A program made the position numbers and the translations under genes. Below the pieces are notes generated by a model. The model was not told the origin of the DNA, did not search any database, and saw nothing but the letters and a program-made list of their open reading frames with translations. From Pseudomonas juntendi (lineage in GTDB: Bacteria > Pseudomonadota > Gammaproteobacteria > Pseudomonadales > Pseudomonadaceae), in assembly GCF_009932375.1 (NCBI RefSeq), contig NZ_BLJG01000007.1, forward strand, positions 1 to 35,971: a stretch of DNA of 35,971 nucleotides, in the 5' to 3' direction. Shown piece by piece: positions 34,549-35,971 of the stretch; position 1 is the stretch's first letter; every line of letters begins with the position of its first letter.

Positions 34549-35766
34549 ATGGCGGACGTAAAAAAGGTCGTACTGGCGTATTCCGGCGGCCTTGATACTT
34601 CGGTGATTCTCAAGTGGCTGCAGGATACCTACAACTGCGAAGTGGTGACTTTCACCGCTGACCTGGGTCAGGGCGAAGAGGTCGAACCGGCCCGCGCCAA
34701 GGCTCAGGCAATGGGTGTTAAAGAGATCTACATCGACGACCTGCGCGAAGAGTTCGTGCGTGATTTCGTGTTCCCGATGTTCCGCGCCAACACCGTCTAC
34801 GAAGGTGAGTACCTGCTGGGTACTTCCATCGCCCGCCCGCTGATCGCCAAGCGCCTCATCGAAATCGCCAACGAAACCGGCGCAGACGCCATTTCCCATG
34901 GCGCTACCGGCAAGGGCAACGACCAGGTGCGTTTCGAGCTGGGTGCCTACGCGCTCAAGCCTGGCGTCAAGGTCATCGCCCCGTGGCGTGAGTGGGACCT
35001 GCTGTCCCGCGAGAAGCTGATGGACTACGCCGAAAAGCACGGTATCCCGATCGAGCGCCACGGCAAGAAGAAGTCGCCGTACTCGATGGACGCCAACCTG
35101 CTGCACATCTCCTACGAAGGCGGTGTTCTGGAAGACACCTGGACCGAGCACGAAGAGGACATGTGGCGCTGGAGTGTCTCGCCTGAGAACGCCCCGGACC
35201 AGGCTACCTACATCGAACTCACCTACCGCAACGGCGACATCGTTGCCATTGACGGTGTCGAGAAAACCCCCGCAACCGTTCTGGCCGACCTGAACCGCAT
35301 CGGCGGTGCCAACGGCATCGGCCGACTCGACATCGTCGAAAACCGTTATGTCGGTATGAAGTCGCGTGGCTGCTACGAGACGCCTGGCGGCACCATCATG
35401 CTCAAGGCCCACCGTGCCATCGAGTCGATCACCCTGGACCGTGAAGTTGCTCACCTCAAAGACGAGTTGATGCCCAAGTACGCCAGCCTGATCTACACCG
35501 GTTACTGGTGGAGCCCGGAGCGCGTGATGCTGCAGCAGATGATCGACGCTTCGCAGGTCAACGTGAACGGTGTGGTGCGGCTGAAGCTGTACAAAGGCAA
35601 TGTCACCGTGGTTGGCCGTAAATCGGATGATTCGCTGTTCGATGCCAACATCGCCACCTTCGAAGAAGATGGCGGCGCCTACAACCAGGCCGACGCTGCT
35701 GGCTTCATCAAGCTCAACGCCTTGCGTATGCGCATTGCCGCCAACAAGGGCCGTTCGCTGCTCTGA
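34549..35766 (+). CDS. argG: Argininosuccinate synthase
   Basis: ArgG (405 aa) joins citrulline and aspartate with ATP to form argininosuccinate, the step after ArgF. The ATP pyrophosphatase loop [10 protein letters not shown] is at residues 10-19, and the family motifs [15 protein letters not shown] and [13 protein letters not shown] are intact. Length is normal for the type I family. GGAG lies 7 bases before ATG 34549. No clear terminator follows; the REP pair begins about 40 bases after the stop codon. Confidence 0.98.
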   Translation: MADVKKVVLAYSGGLDTSVILKWLQDTYNCEVVTFTADLGQGEEVEPARAKAQAMGVKEIYIDDLREEFVRDFVFPMFRANTVYEGEYLLGTSIARPLIAKRLIEIANETGADAISHGATGKGNDQVRFELGAYALKPGVKVIAPWREWDLLSREKLMDYAEKHGIPIERHGKKKSPYSMDANLLHISYEGGVLEDTWTEHEEDMWRWSVSPENAPDQATYIELTYRNGDIVAIDGVEKTPATVLADLNRIGGANGIGRLDIVENRYVGMKSRGCYETPGGTIMLKAHRAIESITLDREVAHLKDELMPKYASLIYTGYWWSPERVMLQQMIDASQVNVNGVVRLKLYKGNVTVVGRKSDDSLFDANIATFEEDGGAYNQADAAGFIKLNALRMRIAANKGRSLL

Positions 35767-35803
35767 TTGCTGGCCTGTGCCATGAAAGAACCCGGCTGCG
35801 GCC

Positions 35804-35971
35804 TAATGCCTGTCGGTTAAGCGTTACTGGGGCTGCTTTGCAGCCCTTCGCGGGCACGCCCGCTCCCACACGTTTGGCGCTGAACGCAAGAGATGCGCTA
35901 TCCCCTGTAGGAGCGGGCGTGCCCGCGAAGGGTCGCAAAGCGGCCCCAAATTACTTAACTGACTGGCATTA
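35804..35971. repeat. REP-type inverted pair inside a longer palindromic element
   Basis: Two REP-like units face each other. Their shared core is GCGGGCGTGCCCGCGAAGGG, read on the minus strand at about 35844-35863 and on the plus strand at about 35913-35932. The homology extends outward on both sides: TAATGCC at 35804 pairs with GGCATTA at 35965-35971, and TTAA and GGGGC blocks also match. The arms are about 67 bp with a centre of about 34 bp, and the right arm may continue beyond the window. Confidence 0.85.

Noticed and set aside
34507..35454. A 315-codon open frame opposite argG
   Set aside because: argG is unambiguous and the antisense translation has no family features.

Overview
The window looks like chromosomal DNA of a fluorescent Pseudomonas of the P. 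putida group. The basis is GC-rich coding sequence, a gene order that I recall from P. putida KT2440 and partly from P. aeruginosa (pyrC, rnt and argG beside motY), and a REP-type palindrome pair at the right edge. Most genes are housekeeping or catabolic. No tRNA, rRNA, CRISPR array, insertion sequence or phage gene was seen.

Layout, left to right. (1) 48-7550: a membrane-anchored FMN-binding glutamate-synthase-like protein and the large helicase Lhr on the minus strand, a NUDIX hydrolase on the plus strand, and a MetR-type LysR regulator converging on it. (2) 7714-14227, all minus strand: the acidic amino acid system. It comprises the two-component pair AauS/AauR and the ABC transporter AatJ-AatQ-AatM-AatP. 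A sigma-54 promoter and two AauR-type inverted repeats lie upstream of aatJ. (3) 14578-18873, plus strand: one very large gene with leucine-rich repeats and a C-terminal domain carrying the CEDR signature of NEL-type E3 ubiquitin ligases. It is the most unusual item here. (4) 18894-23967, minus strand: the glycerol cluster glpF-glpK-glpR-glpD, with overlapping GlpR-type operators before glpD and a good promoter before glpF. (5) 24266-26799: ybaK on the plus strand, then argF and an ABC ATPase that overlaps the end of argF, both on the minus strand. (6) 27182-29717, plus strand: a single-subunit molybdopterin oxidoreductase without the Cys/Sec expected of a formate dehydrogenase, and the monothiol glutaredoxin grxD. 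(7) 29773-31490: bacterioferritin (bfr) and its ferredoxin (bfd, with a Fur-like promoter), both minus strand, and a typical 2-Cys peroxiredoxin on the plus strand. (8) 31592-35766: pyrC-rnt on the minus strand, motY and argG on the plus strand, then the REP pair.

How the parts fit. AauS senses acidic amino acids, AauR drives RpoN-dependent transcription of aatJQMP, and the transporter brings in glutamate and aspartate. GlpF, GlpK and GlpD take glycerol to dihydroxyacetone phosphate under GlpR control. argF and argG belong to arginine synthesis, and both have ArgR-type half-sites repeated at a 21-bp period over the promoter. grxD, bfr, bfd and the peroxiredoxin form an iron and redox homeostasis group. 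The NEL/LRR gene has no secretion or chaperone partner beside it, so its delivery route and target remain open.

Functions and family names come from reading the sequence and from memory of the families. No database search was run.
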